Shown here piece by piece: positions 15,178 through 15,178 of a DNA stretch of 15,178 bases. The first letter of the stretch is position 1; every line of letters begins with the position of its first letter. The notes beneath the pieces are model-generated. The model was not told the origin of the DNA. It ran no database searches and worked only from the letters and a program-made list of their open reading frames with translations. The stretch spans positions 1 to 15,178 of the forward strand of contig CAZTXG010000035.1 of NCBI GenBank assembly GCA_964617335.1, given 5' to 3'. The stretch comes from UBA2658 sp964617335 (GTDB taxonomy: Bacteria; Bacillota; Clostridia; Oscillospirales; Oscillospiraceae). The position numbers and the translations under genes were made by a program.

Positions 15178-15178
15178 A

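Overview
This window looks like a chromosomal segment of an anaerobic, spore-forming, Gram-positive bacterium of the class Clostridia. The evidence is a YunB-type sporulation gene, the MurT/GatD pair that amidates lipid II (found in Gram-positive lineages), an RNase J, an NAD-dependent ligase, strong GGAGG-like ribosome binding sites and CCA-encoded tRNAs. I cannot name a genus from sequence alone. No phage, CRISPR, toxin-antitoxin or defence module is visible. Almost all coding sequence belongs to well-known housekeeping families, so the novelty is mainly in the non-coding stretches.

Layout. Bases 1-117 hold a perfect 26-bp palindrome, the likely terminator of a long leftward (minus-strand) gene cluster spanning 9761 down to 118. 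In transcription order this cluster is murD, two tandem M42 metallopeptidases, a PLP-dependent methionine gamma-lyase-family ('aluminum resistance') protein, yunB, ligA, murT and gatD. Gaps are short (1-base overlap to about 70 bases) and a clear sigma-A-type promoter precedes murD. From 9771 to 10272 is a 500-base divergent intergenic region. It holds a fold-back, MITE-like element with 17-bp terminal inverted repeats, then a second sigma-A-type promoter and a roughly 205-nt, highly structured leader. Rightward genes follow: rpe, recR, a 370-base gap containing a possible 57-codon membrane microprotein gene, and rnjA. A lipid-kinase gene (YegS/DgkB type) runs convergently toward rnjA, with a terminator between them. 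The window ends with two serine tRNA genes (UGA and GCU anticodons) behind a near-consensus promoter.

How it fits together. The leftward cluster mixes peptidoglycan precursor synthesis (MurD adds D-Glu; MurT-GatD later amidates that D-Glu to isoglutamine on lipid II) with DNA ligase, a sporulation gene and amino-acid or peptide metabolism. The rightward genes cover the pentose-phosphate pathway (rpe), recombinational repair (recR) and RNA decay (rnjA). The three observations I consider most worth a second look are the fold-back element, the structured rpe leader with mutually exclusive hairpins, and the small ORF that overlaps the start of rnjA.
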